A DNA stretch of 64,000 nt from Hirschia litorea (lineage in GTDB: Bacteria > Pseudomonadota > Alphaproteobacteria > Caulobacterales > Hyphomonadaceae). The stretch lies in contig NZ_JBHTBR010000007.1 in NCBI RefSeq assembly GCF_042665075.1, forward strand, positions 19,898 through 83,897. Reading direction: 5' to 3'. Shown in pieces: positions 35,950-44,634 of this stretch; within the stretch, counting starts at the first letter, position 1; every line of letters starts with the position of its first letter. Both the position numbers and the translations under genes were made by a program. Under the pieces are notes generated by a model that saw nothing but the letters and a program-made list of their open reading frames with translations, had not been told where the DNA came from and ran no database searches.

Positions 35950-37530
35950 CTAATCTAATTGGATGCCGGCTTCCTTTAAAATGCGCAGTGCGGGTTCTAA
36001 TTCCGCTTCGTATTTTTTCCATCGCGCGAGAGCTGATTTGTAAATTGGTTGCCTCACTTGCGCAGAACTTGCTGTTGCAACTGGGGCAGAGTTTTTGTGA
36101 AATGATGCACAAGCATCTTGCCATTCCAAATCACAAAAATTGACTAACTTTCGCGCGGCTTTAGTCGTGTCAGCGACGATATCTTCATAATAAACTTCTG
36201 TGTATTTTTCTGAAGGTAGATTTGAGGTGTATTGCGCCATTAGCTTGTCAAACTGGACACAGTATTTTGCGGTATCTTCCAAATTTAAGCTGTAATTATA
36301 ATAAGAAAAAGACGTCGCAAATAGTTGTTTGTAATTGCTCAAGACACTGTCGGCTAAGTGTCGTCGCACACAAATAATTTTGGCATTGGGGATGGCTTGC
36401 AAAATCAGCGGTGCGCAGAAAAAATTCAAAGGCATTTTATCAAGAATTCTTCGCGCATTTGGGACGATTTTGGAAGCGCTTTGCAGGTATTGTTGGCCAA
36501 CTTGGCCGAGGTCTAGTCTTTGGGAAGCTAACAAAGTTTCTTCATCAAGAATGTATGGAGATAACGTGCCGGACGCCTTTTTTAGTTTTAAAGCAAAGTC
36601 AGTTAGTTCGCCTGCAGATTCAACGTCTGTATGGCTACTTAATATGCGATCAACAAGTGTCGTGCCGGAACGGGGGAGGCCAATTACGAAAATTGGCGCA
36701 GCCTCAGAGGTATTGCATTTCGAATAAGAAAAATGAAGTGTTTTTTGCGCTGCTTGGAAAAGTGGAATGTCGTTTTGAATGTCGTAAGCTTGCGCCTCAA
36801 ATTTTAGCTTTTTAGCTTTTTCCAGCCAATGCATTTGATCTTGGACTTGGCCTAAATCTTCATAAGTTTTAGCTATTGCATGTCCTATATTCAGTCTTTC
36901 ATCTGGTCTTTTTAAATTATCGAATTGCGTTTTTAGCTCGGAAAGATAGTTTTTTTCCTTAGTTTGTTTGGTCAAGGAAACCAGTGACGACCAGGCTTTG
37001 TGTGAGGTTGGGTCTATTTCGATAGCGCGTGTATAAGACAGCTCAGCTTCCTTCATATCTCCGACAAATTGTTGAGCTGCTCCCAAATTATACCAATATG
37101 CTGCATTTTTCGGGCTTAAGTCCGTTGCTTGTTTATAGTGTTGAATGGCTTCGGAATGGTATCCGGATCGGCTTAATACGACGCCAATAGTATCTAGAGT
37201 CTGTGCTGAGTTATCGGGACAGTTTGCTGCTGCACGTGCAGCATTAACCGCAAGATCGCGTTGATGTTGGTTGGTGAGTAATCTACCATGCCAAGCATGA
37301 TATCTACCTGTCTTACCTTGGCTAAGCGCAATTGCTTTTTCTACTAATTCGAGTGATTTGTCTAAATTTCCGTGATCGAAGGTAAGTATACTTAACAGGT
37401 AAAACGGTGCGTGTGCGTTGGGGGATAGCTTGAGTACCTCGATGCAATTTGCATGAGCTGCTTTATAATTTCGCACAGATAATAGTCGCTCTGCCTCAAT
37501 TATTAGCATGTTGGTTTTTTGTTCAACCAT
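35950..37530 (-). CDS. TPR-repeat sulfotransferase
   Basis: The product is about 526 residues. Tetratricopeptide repeats fill about residues 10-240 (for example AIQHYKQATDLSPKNAAYWY and LGAAQQFVGDMKEAELSYTR). A Sulfotransfer_3 domain occupies the C-terminal half: the PAPS 5'-phosphosulfate loop FVIGLPRSGTTLVDR, IICVRRHLADSVLSNYKQ, and YEDIVADTTKAARKLVNF. The enzyme would transfer sulfate from PAPS to an unknown acceptor in the cytoplasm. It is divergent from a TonB receptor across about 260 bp; such pairs recur in Caulobacterales. I chose the ATG following AGGAAA rather than one 45 bp upstream. Confidence 0.85.
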   Translation of the reverse strand: MVEQKTNMLIIEAERLLSVRNYKAAHANCIEVLKLSPNAHAPFYLLSILTFDHGNLDKSLELVEKAIALSQGKTGRYHAWHGRLLTNQHQRDLAVNAARAAANCPDNSAQTLDTIGVVLSRSGYHSEAIQHYKQATDLSPKNAAYWYNLGAAQQFVGDMKEAELSYTRAIEIDPTSHKAWSSLVSLTKQTKEKNYLSELKTQFDNLKRPDERLNIGHAIAKTYEDLGQVQDQMHWLEKAKKLKFEAQAYDIQNDIPLFQAAQKTLHFSYSKCNTSEAAPIFVIGLPRSGTTLVDRILSSHTDVESAGELTDFALKLKKASGTLSPYILDEETLLASQRLDLGQVGQQYLQSASKIVPNARRILDKMPLNFFCAPLILQAIPNAKIICVRRHLADSVLSNYKQLFATSFSYYNYSLNLEDTAKYCVQFDKLMAQYTSNLPSEKYTEVYYEDIVADTTKAARKLVNFCDLEWQDACASFHKNSAPVATASSAQVRQPIYKSALARWKKYEAELEPALRILKEAGIQLD

Positions 37531-37793
37531 AATAGCATATTTCCTGTTTACGAAACACCGTACATCATCATCCAATACGTAAAGATTGAACGATCAAAGT
37601 GATACAAAATGATGTATTGCATCTAAATAACGCCCGTTTTGATGCATATAAGTACATTAAATTAGACACTATGATGCCTCTATGTCACGCAATTGAGTTT
37701 GATCCTTGAGCCGAGATAAAAACTAATAAGGTCTGCTAGTGCTTTAAATCATCAAAGAGTGCAATGGCAAAAATCACGAAAAAAGGTAGCATA

Positions 37794-40253
37794 ATGTCTA
37801 AAAGAAAAATGTTTCTAAAGTCGTCTAGCGCGTTTGCATTGCTTGCTAGTGGATTAGTTCTTAGTCAGCCAGCTGGGGCACAAGAAACTGCTGCTGAAGA
37901 CGGTCAATTGGTTTCAGATACAATTATTGTAACAGCTACGCGTCGTAACGAAACGGTTCAGGATGTTCCTTTGAATATTGCAGCTCTAGGTGCAGCTCAA
38001 ATCGAGGAGCAGGGCTTAGCCGAGCTGTCTGATGTGTTGGCATACGTACCGGGTATTAACATTGTTGACCGTGGTGGGCGACAAGGTAACCCGATCATTG
38101 TACGTGGATTGAATGCAGACCCGATTGGTTCTGGAGATGGTAACAATGATGGTGGCGGAACGGTTGCAACCTATCTTGGAGAGATCCCTCTTTTTGTTGA
38201 TTTGAAACTAAATGACTTGCAGCGTGTTGAGGTTCTATTGGGGCCTCAAGGAACTTTGTATGGTGCAGGAACGCTTGGTGGAGCAATTCGTTATATTCCA
38301 AATCGCCCTGACTTTGACGACGAATTTCTATCAGTACGCGCAGATGCGTATCAGTATTCTGAAGCAGATTCACTGAGCCATGATGTTGGCTTTACTTTTA
38401 ATATGCCGATCGCAAGCAATTTCGCTGTGAGAGGATCTTTTGATGTTTCAAACGATTCTGGGTATATGGATGCGCCATTTATTGTGCAGACTATTGGGGT
38501 GTCAAACCCAGATCCTGATTTCTCAGATCCAGCTGACGTTGCCGCTAACCTAAATCCACAAACGGATGTGAACAGTGAAGAGACTATTTCTGGTCGTCTC
38601 GCGGCGCGTTGGCAGCCCGTTGAATGGCTAGATGCCAATCTGACTTATTACTACCAAGAAGCTGATATTGGCGGTCGTAATACATCCGCTGCACGTTCTA
38701 CTGTTATTCCGGCGGGCAAATATGATGTTGCCTCCCGTGTTGAAGAGCCAAACACAATTACAAACGAGTTGATTGCCCTTGAGGTAACCGCAGATCTTGG
38801 ATTTGCAGAACTTACATCCGCGACAGGTAGATCAAAGTTCGCTGATGATGGTCAGCGCGATCAAACAAACCTCCTGATTTCTCTCGAATACAGCTACGAA
38901 ACATTCCCGACATTCACAGCCTTTACGCACGAAGTTGGTGAAACAGATACATTCAACCAAGAAATCCGTTTGGTCTCTCAAACAGATGGTCCACTTAACT
39001 GGATTGTTGGTGGTTTCTACAATAAGCAAGATGCTTCTGCACTCTCTGCTGAATTCACGCCAGGGTATGCTCAGTTTGCTGGGTTTGATCGTCCAGATAA
39101 CCTTGAGTACTTCTCTCAAAGTCGCGTTGAGCTAGTTGAGTCAGCTTTCTTCGGTGAGATTGGGTACGACCTGACGGATCGTTTGAGTGTGACTGTTGGT
39201 GGTCGCTATTATGACTATGAATTGAAGTCATTCAGCGCGGTCGATTTCCCTCTCTTTGATCCAGATTTTGTGGCTCCATCAATTGATCAAATCGGAAACG
39301 CTGCGACTGAATTAAGCCAAGCTGACGATGGTTTCTTGTACAAATTTAACATTTCATATGACATCAATGATGACATCATGATTTATGGTACAGTCTCTGA
39401 AGGTTACCGCATTGGTGATTCAAACGGTATTGGACAATGTGATGTGTACGATCCTGAAGCTAGCCAAGGTGCTTGTGCGTTAGCACCAGGGCAGCAATTT
39501 GGGCCTAATCCGGATGACGTTGCTTTATTTGATGAGCGTGAATATGGACCAGACCAAACAACAAATTACGAAATAGGGATGAAGTCTGAGTGGCTAGATG
39601 GGGACTTAACTCTCAATGGAGCTCTATATTTTGTAGAATGGACTGACCCACAGCTATCTTCTGCGACAGTGAATGCAAATATTCCAATTACTATTAATGC
39701 TGAAGGTGCGGAATCATTAGGAACTGAACTTTCAGGTGACTGGCGCGTCACGGATGCTTTCCGGATACGCGGTAGCTATAGTTACACGCAGTCTGAATTA
39801 ACTTCTGATGTGCCGTCTCTCATCCGCACAATCACACCCCCAGGGTTTGGCAGTGCTTTTGAAGATGGTAAAGCAGGTGACCGTTTACCTGGATCTCCTG
39901 AGCATCAATTCTCAGTCTTCGGGTCCTATGGTGTGGAGCTTTCAGGCGGACGCGAGTTAGCATTCAACTTAGGTTATGCATGGCAGAGTGATGTATTGAC
40001 GCGTACGGGGGCACGCGGCAGCAGTCTTACGCTCGATAGCTTTGGTGTTGCGAATGCATCTGCCGTTTATGATGCTGGTCCGTGGACGGCAACTTTGTAT
40101 GTAAACAACTTATTGGATGAGTATGTTGAGACAGGTGCAGTATCGACTAGCTTATCTAACCAAATTGTACTTGGCTCCAGTGTCAGAAGCTTTGGTACTC
40201 ACATCGCTCCGCCGCGCGCGATCGGTATTCGTTTCAAATGGGATATTGGATAA
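37794..40253 (+). CDS. TonB-dependent receptor, divergent from the sulfotransferase
   Basis: The product is about 819 residues. A signal peptide ends near PAGAQ. The TonB box is SDTIIVTATRRNETVQDVPL. The plug includes LSDVLAYVPGINIVDRGGRQ, PIIVRGLNADP and LGPQGTLYGAGTLGGAIRYI, with the last pattern typical of the classical siderophore/vitamin-type receptors rather than the large Caulobacter type. The barrel ends AIGIRFKWDIG. It starts at the ATG with AAAGGTAG upstream (an in-frame ATG lies 30 bp earlier). A terminator follows at 40279. Confidence 0.9.
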   Translation: MSKRKMFLKSSSAFALLASGLVLSQPAGAQETAAEDGQLVSDTIIVTATRRNETVQDVPLNIAALGAAQIEEQGLAELSDVLAYVPGINIVDRGGRQGNPIIVRGLNADPIGSGDGNNDGGGTVATYLGEIPLFVDLKLNDLQRVEVLLGPQGTLYGAGTLGGAIRYIPNRPDFDDEFLSVRADAYQYSEADSLSHDVGFTFNMPIASNFAVRGSFDVSNDSGYMDAPFIVQTIGVSNPDPDFSDPADVAANLNPQTDVNSEETISGRLAARWQPVEWLDANLTYYYQEADIGGRNTSAARSTVIPAGKYDVASRVEEPNTITNELIALEVTADLGFAELTSATGRSKFADDGQRDQTNLLISLEYSYETFPTFTAFTHEVGETDTFNQEIRLVSQTDGPLNWIVGGFYNKQDASALSAEFTPGYAQFAGFDRPDNLEYFSQSRVELVESAFFGEIGYDLTDRLSVTVGGRYYDYELKSFSAVDFPLFDPDFVAPSIDQIGNAATELSQADDGFLYKFNISYDINDDIMIYGTVSEGYRIGDSNGIGQCDVYDPEASQGACALAPGQQFGPNPDDVALFDEREYGPDQTTNYEIGMKSEWLDGDLTLNGALYFVEWTDPQLSSATVNANIPITINAEGAESLGTELSGDWRVTDAFRIRGSYSYTQSELTSDVPSLIRTITPPGFGSAFEDGKAGDRLPGSPEHQFSVFGSYGVELSGGRELAFNLGYAWQSDVLTRTGARGSSLTLDSFGVANASAVYDAGPWTATLYVNNLLDEYVETGAVSTSLSNQIVLGSSVRSFGTHIAPPRAIGIRFKWDIG

Positions 40254-40278
40254 AAGCCGTACAAATTAATCTGATTGA

Positions 40279-40309
40279 AGAGGGCTCCTATGCGGGGCCC
40301 TCTTTTTTT
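40279..40309 (+). terminator. Rho-independent terminator after the receptor
   Basis: AGAGGGC(TCC) pairs with (GGG)GCCCTCT around a short loop, followed by seven T. Confidence 0.85.
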
Positions 40310-40439
40310 GGGGGGGGCTAGAATTAACTGACTTCTCTTAAACGGAATTAGCGCCAACATTCATGACTAGACACATCTGCATTTCTCAATGAAAGCGCAA
40401 AACTACAGAGTAAGCTTTAGGAACTCAGGCTAAGTTTCA

Positions 40440-40524
40440 CAGTATCGGAAGATGGATGTTTTCATGTTTCCGGTTTAGCGAAAACTGGCTAAGTTGGAAA
40501 TGAGGCGTTTAATCTGACAATGCC
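40440..40524 (-). repeat. Solitary IS6-type right end
   Basis: Read on the minus strand it begins GGCATTGTCAGATTAAACGC and continues through the non-coding leader of the IS6-like copies to the codons near CGATACT, then stops. It abuts an AT-rich gene fragment on its right. Confidence 0.75.
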
Positions 40525-40773
40525 ACACTAACTATTAATCTAAGCGAATTGGTAAGAGATGCTCATCAGTTTGGACAAAATATAAACGCCAATAGTCTTC
40601 AATCTGCATTGGAAAATATACGTAACAATATAGATAATTTTAGCGGTGACGTTCAAAACAAACACGAAGAGGGAGTTTTTAATTTCATAGACAGCGTAAA
40701 CAATTCCATTTCCCGAGGTTACAATTCGGGTAGTGTAAGTGATTCAGCAAATGGCCGAACACATCTGCAATAA
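40513..40773 (+). pseudogene. Gene fragment of unknown family, truncated by an IS6-type end
   Basis: The frame is open from inside the IS6-type end and runs to a TAA. The coding-like part reads LVRDAHQFGQNINANSLQSA, then LENIRNNIDNFSGDVQ and a Ser/Asn/Gly-rich tail. A TTG start at 40549 is possible but has no ribosome site, so a 5'-truncated gene is more likely. I do not recognise the family. Its composition is more AT-rich than the flanking receptor gene, as is the next gene. Confidence 0.4.
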
Positions 40774-40815
40774 CAAATAATATACAGTAACTTATGCTTA
40801 AAAAGGAAGTGTTCA

Positions 40816-41643
40816 ATGAGACCCGCAGCATATTTAGTAATTTGTATTGCTTTCTTTTTAAGTGGCGCTTGTGGAGTAGCGGACAAATCAACTCAAGACA
40901 GCCAACTGGAAAATCAATTTAACTGCGGTACGCAATTTATAAAAGAGACCTCCACAATAAGACATTGTGGATTGATTGATTATAAATTGTTACAATACTT
41001 AAAGAATGAAAAAGATACTAGAACTCTTCTATTAACCTCTGAAGGGGGACAAATTTTAGATGCAATAAGTTTGTCAAAGTACTTAGATGAATATAAAATA
41101 AGATTGATAATTGAAGGATATTGTCTTTCTGCATGTGCAACTTTTCTCGTTGCAGGAACTGACTTAGTAACAATACAATCAAATTCCATTCTGGGGTTTC
41201 ATCATTCAACTACTAGTTTAGCGATGAGAGGCACTCAAAATGGCCTTCTAAATGAAGGCCAATTAAAACGAATACATGAAGAATTTGTACAGCCGGAAAT
41301 ATCCTTTTTCGAAGAAAATAATATTAGTACTGCTTGGCTATTCGAACCAGACCTAAGGACTAAACCTAGTTGCGTGAAACGAAATTTACGGTTCTCAGAT
41401 GAGGTTCCTATTATTGATTATAGAGCTCGACATCGTTTTTGGGTACCTTCTATTCCCACCCTTAAAAAACTCAATCCAACGCTTATATTAGAGGGGAATG
41501 CACAAACTCATGACGCAGTTCAAACAATAGCTAACACACATCTCCTTCTAAAGGGGCAAGCATTATTATATGGCAATCCAGAAAACTTGGAATTCAATCC
41601 AGACGACATAAATTTGTTATCTCAACTGCCATTTTGCAGTTAA
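40816..41643 (+). CDS. Exported ClpP-like (crotonase-fold) protein
   Basis: The product is 275 residues with a signal sequence and Cys (FLSGAC, a weak lipobox). The core follows the ClpP/SppA-like pattern: LTSEGGQILDAISLSKYLDE, then a possible catalytic Ser in CLSACATFLVAG near residue 105, and a His in LGFHHS near 130. These proteins are usually called periplasmic ClpP-like; activity is unproven. The gene is markedly AT-rich and lies between an IS6-type end (40524) and an IS6-like element (41736), so it looks like inserted cargo. AAGGAAG precedes the ATG. Confidence 0.6.
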   Translation: MRPAAYLVICIAFFLSGACGVADKSTQDSQLENQFNCGTQFIKETSTIRHCGLIDYKLLQYLKNEKDTRTLLLTSEGGQILDAISLSKYLDEYKIRLIIEGYCLSACATFLVAGTDLVTIQSNSILGFHHSTTSLAMRGTQNGLLNEGQLKRIHEEFVQPEISFFEENNISTAWLFEPDLRTKPSCVKRNLRFSDEVPIIDYRARHRFWVPSIPTLKKLNPTLILEGNAQTHDAVQTIANTHLLLKGQALLYGNPENLEFNPDDINLLSQLPFCS

Positions 41644-41735
41644 TAACTAGGTATTCAAGTGAACTAGAACTGTAAAACGCATCAAATAACGACTATTTTT
41701 ATCAGCGAAATGATCCAGAACTTAGTCCTTCCAAG

Positions 41736-42208
41736 GGTGGTGTCAGACAAAAGCTAACTGGTCTCTAATTGGCGGGTTAGGGTGTTTTTTGGCCAGTGAA
41801 AAGCTGTCGCCATTCGTTCAGAACGACGTCACGGTTTCGTTTAAAATTGTATCTTGAGTAGAGGTGTCGCTCCAGATTGAAGGGATTGTGAATTGCCGAT
41901 TGAATGGCTGCGAATTTTTGCAAACTCTTGGTTTGCCGGAAATTATTCATGATCTTTTCTCGTCGTCGAAAAGGTTGATGAGAGTTTTTACATCTGTTGT
42001 TTAGCTATCGTCCCGTGACTTGTTTATCAGAGATTCCAATTTCTTTCATGGCTGCTCCATAAGAACGCAATTGGTCTGTCACTATATGTTTCGGAGGTCC
42101 ATGTCGCTTCATTGCTTTGCGTAAAAACTTCAATGCTGCTCGTTTGTTACGGCGTTTGGTAACGAAAACTGGCTAAGTTGGAAATGAACAGTTTAATCTG
42201 ACAATACC
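41736..42208 (-). mobile_element. Internally deleted IS6-like element (copy A)
   Basis: A 473-bp element with ends GGTGGTGTCAGAC (left) and, reversed, GGTATTGTCAGATT (right). The minus strand encodes only the C-terminal part of an IS6-type DDE transposase (KRRNKRAALKFLRKAMKR, then a D-containing TDQLRSYGAAMKEIG and NNRCKNSHQPF). The transposase start and N-terminal half are gone, and the deletion joins the right-end leader directly to the VTKRRN region, unlike copies B-D. The normal stop is also mutated. No 8-bp target duplication was seen. Confidence 0.8.
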
Positions 42209-42457
42209 CGTTTGAAAATTAGAGATTTACGAACGCAAGCGGATCCTATGGTACGATTATCTTCTGAAATTTCCCATCTAATGTGATCATTCATGAATGA
42301 AGGTAGAGGATAATACTCTTTCGTTTGTTCAATAATGGTGGGAGAATAGATCAAATAGAGTAGTTTGGCTCTGCTTCGTCTTTATGTGATTAGGAGGCGG
42401 ACTATACTTTTGCTTGTGCTTTTCTGGCGTTTGATTTTTTCCAAAAAGGGATTTTCA
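42209..42457. other. Short gap before the cytochrome/dehydrogenase gene
   Basis: About 250 bp with no supported gene. It probably contains the promoter of the following gene. A GTGATCATTCATGAATGA stretch near 42280 has partial symmetry but no clear identity. Confidence 0.35.
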
Positions 42458-43906
42458 ATGAGAAACAAAGCATGTTCAATTACAGCTCTGTCGGTAATAC
42501 TTTTGTCGACGCCATTTTTTTGTTTGCCTGCAAGTGCTCAAGCTGCAAGTGGTGAAGGGGTTGCGAAACAAATTTATCAAGACAATTGCGCAGCTTGCCA
42601 TGGTCAGACTCTAGAAGGCGGAATTGGTCCATCACTTATTGATGAAGTTTGGACGAATGGCCAAACAGATGCAGAAATCATGAAATCGATTTCTAGCGGG
42701 TACCCTGAAAAAGAAATGCCAGGATTTTCTGAAATTCTGTCTGAGGATACCATACGATCTTTGGTGATTTATATTGCTGAAGAAAAAGCTCTCGCAAAAA
42801 ACAGAGCTGATACGAAGATTAAGTTTTCTCCTGATCGTATTTATAAATCTCAATACCAAGATTTTAAGTTAGAACTAATCTATAGCTCCAAAGAAGAAAT
42901 TTGGGGAATAGAGTTTTTACCTGATGGTTCATTTTTCGCGACTGACCGCAAAGGCCCATTGCTACATATTTCTGAAGATGGAAAAGTCACGAAAATCAAG
43001 AAAACTCCGAACGTTTGGCATAAAATTCAGGGCGGGATGATGGATGTCAAATTACACCCAGACTTTGAAAAGAATGGCTGGGTTTATATTGCATATTCCG
43101 CCCCCCGTCAGAGTGATGATTCCTTCGGCATGACACGCATAGCCCGAGGGCGTATTAAAAATGGATGTTGGGAAGATGAAGAGATTATTTTCCAGTCAAA
43201 GACTGAACATGAAACGAATAAAGAATATCACTTTGGCTCACGTATAGAGTTTTGGGATGGATATTTGTTTTTCTCCGTTGGTGACAGGGGGGAGCCAGAA
43301 AATGCTCAAGATTTATCTTGGCCAAGCGGTAAGATTCATAGGTTGCACTATGATGGACGTATTCCAAAAGATAACCCATTTATCGACGTAGAAAATGCTT
43401 ACCCGTCTATCTTTTCCTATGGGCATAGAAATCCTCAAGGTCTCACCGTTGGCGGTCCTGATGGCGCGCTCTATATTTCTGAACATGGTCCAAGAGGTGG
43501 GGACGAAATTAATCGCCCTGAGAAGGGTAAAAATTATGGTTGGCCGATTATTACGCACGGTATGAATTATGATGGTACGCTCATGACACCATTCACGGAG
43601 AAAGAGGGAATGGAGCAACCTATGAAATACTGGGTGCCGTCCATTGCAACAGCCGGAATTACCTCGGTGCAAAGTGAAACCTTTCCCGAGTGGGAGGCAG
43701 ATATACTGGTTTCTGGGCTACAATCTCAGGAGTTACATCGGGTTCGTTTTATTAATGGTGAAGCCGTTGAGGATGAAGTTCTCATCAAGGGAATAGGTCG
43801 TGTTCGTGATGTCACGCAAAGTAAAGGCGGTGATATTTTTGTTGTTATGAATGATGACACTTTTGGTCCAAGCTCTGTCTATCGGATGTTACCCATAAGT
43901 GAATAA
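42458..43906 (+). CDS. Cytochrome c - sorbosone/glucose dehydrogenase (PQQ-type) fusion
   Basis: The product is about 482 residues, secreted (signal ends near ASAQA). A cytochrome c domain covers about residues 30-115, with the haem site CAACHG near 44 and the Met-ligand region EMPGFSEILS. A GSDH-type six-bladed propeller follows (IWGIEFLPDGSFFATDRKGP, GGMMDVKLHPDFEKNGWVYI, GHRNPQGLTVGGPDGALYIS, GGDEINRPEKGKNYGWPII). Such enzymes oxidise aldoses or sugar alcohols using PQQ and pass electrons to the cytochrome. In context, the haem domain could also serve the LacA-like oxidase downstream. AAGGGA precedes the chosen ATG. Confidence 0.88.
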   Translation: MRNKACSITALSVILLSTPFFCLPASAQAASGEGVAKQIYQDNCAACHGQTLEGGIGPSLIDEVWTNGQTDAEIMKSISSGYPEKEMPGFSEILSEDTIRSLVIYIAEEKALAKNRADTKIKFSPDRIYKSQYQDFKLELIYSSKEEIWGIEFLPDGSFFATDRKGPLLHISEDGKVTKIKKTPNVWHKIQGGMMDVKLHPDFEKNGWVYIAYSAPRQSDDSFGMTRIARGRIKNGCWEDEEIIFQSKTEHETNKEYHFGSRIEFWDGYLFFSVGDRGEPENAQDLSWPSGKIHRLHYDGRIPKDNPFIDVENAYPSIFSYGHRNPQGLTVGGPDGALYISEHGPRGGDEINRPEKGKNYGWPIITHGMNYDGTLMTPFTEKEGMEQPMKYWVPSIATAGITSVQSETFPEWEADILVSGLQSQELHRVRFINGEAVEDEVLIKGIGRVRDVTQSKGGDIFVVMNDDTFGPSSVYRMLPISE

Positions 43907-43940
43907 ATTTATTGTTCAAACTCTATTCAAGTAATGATCG

Positions 43941-44616
43941 GGTGGTGTCAGACAAAAGCTAACTGGTCTCAGATACTCGGCTTTCGACGTTTCTTTAGCC
44001 GACAAAAAGTTGCCGCCACTCATTCAGGGCGACGTCACGATTTCGTTTGAAATTTAGTCTTGCGTATAGATGTCTCTCTAGATTGAAGTGGTTGCGAATT
44101 GACGATTGAATGGCAGCGAATTTCTGTAAGCTCTTGGTCTGCCGGAACTTATTCATTATCTTTTCTCGTCGTCGGAACGGCTAGTGAGAATTCTCACATC
44201 GGTTGTTCAACCAACGTCCTGTCACTTGTCTATCAGCATTTCCAATGTCCTTCATTGNNNNNNNNNNCTTATTCATTATCTTTTCTCGTCGTCGGAACGG
44301 CTGGTGAGAATTCTGACATCGGTTGTTCAACCAACGTCCTGTCACTTGTCTATCAGCATTTCCAATGTCCTTCATTGCTGCACGATATGATTTCAATTTA
44401 TCCGTGACTAACAGGTGAGGCGGGCCATATCGCTTCATGGCTTTACGTAAAAACTTCAATGCTGCTCGCTTGTGACGGCGTTTAGTGACATAGGCTTCAT
44501 TGTAAGTTTGATGATTTCTGGTGAGGTTTTGAAATAGCGAAAGAGAGAGGTTTTCGTGTTTCCGGTTTAGCGAAAGCTGACTAAGTTGGAAATGAGGCGT
44601 TTAATCTGACAATGCC
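43941..44616 (-). mobile_element. IS6-like deleted element (copy B) interrupted by an assembly gap
   Basis: Ends are GGTGGTGTCAGAC and, reversed, GGCATTGTCAGATT. On the minus strand it has the IS6-type transposase C-terminal region (LVTDKLKSYRAAMKDIG, RWLNNRCENSHQPFRRRE) and the start-proximal segment ending EIIKL, joined at the same junction as copies C and D. A run of 10 N at 44258-44267 is flanked by two 110-bp copies of the same segment with two differences, so the true length is probably about 556 bp. No target duplication was seen. Confidence 0.8.
44258..44267. other. Scaffold gap (10 N)
   Basis: Ten N inside IS6-like copy B. Bases 44148-44257 and 44268-44377 are near-identical (differences at an A/G and a C/G), which is typical of contig ends overlapping in a repeat. 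Confidence 0.95.
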
Positions 44617-44634
44617 TGACAACGCCATGTTGAG

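Noticed and set aside
36335..36815. Two plus-strand ORFs of 130 and 134 codons inside the sulfotransferase
   Set aside because: They are antisense to a strongly supported sulfotransferase with intact PAPS motifs.
44099..44407. ORFs spanning the N run
   Set aside because: Antisense to the IS6-like transposase and translated through N; artefacts of the gap.
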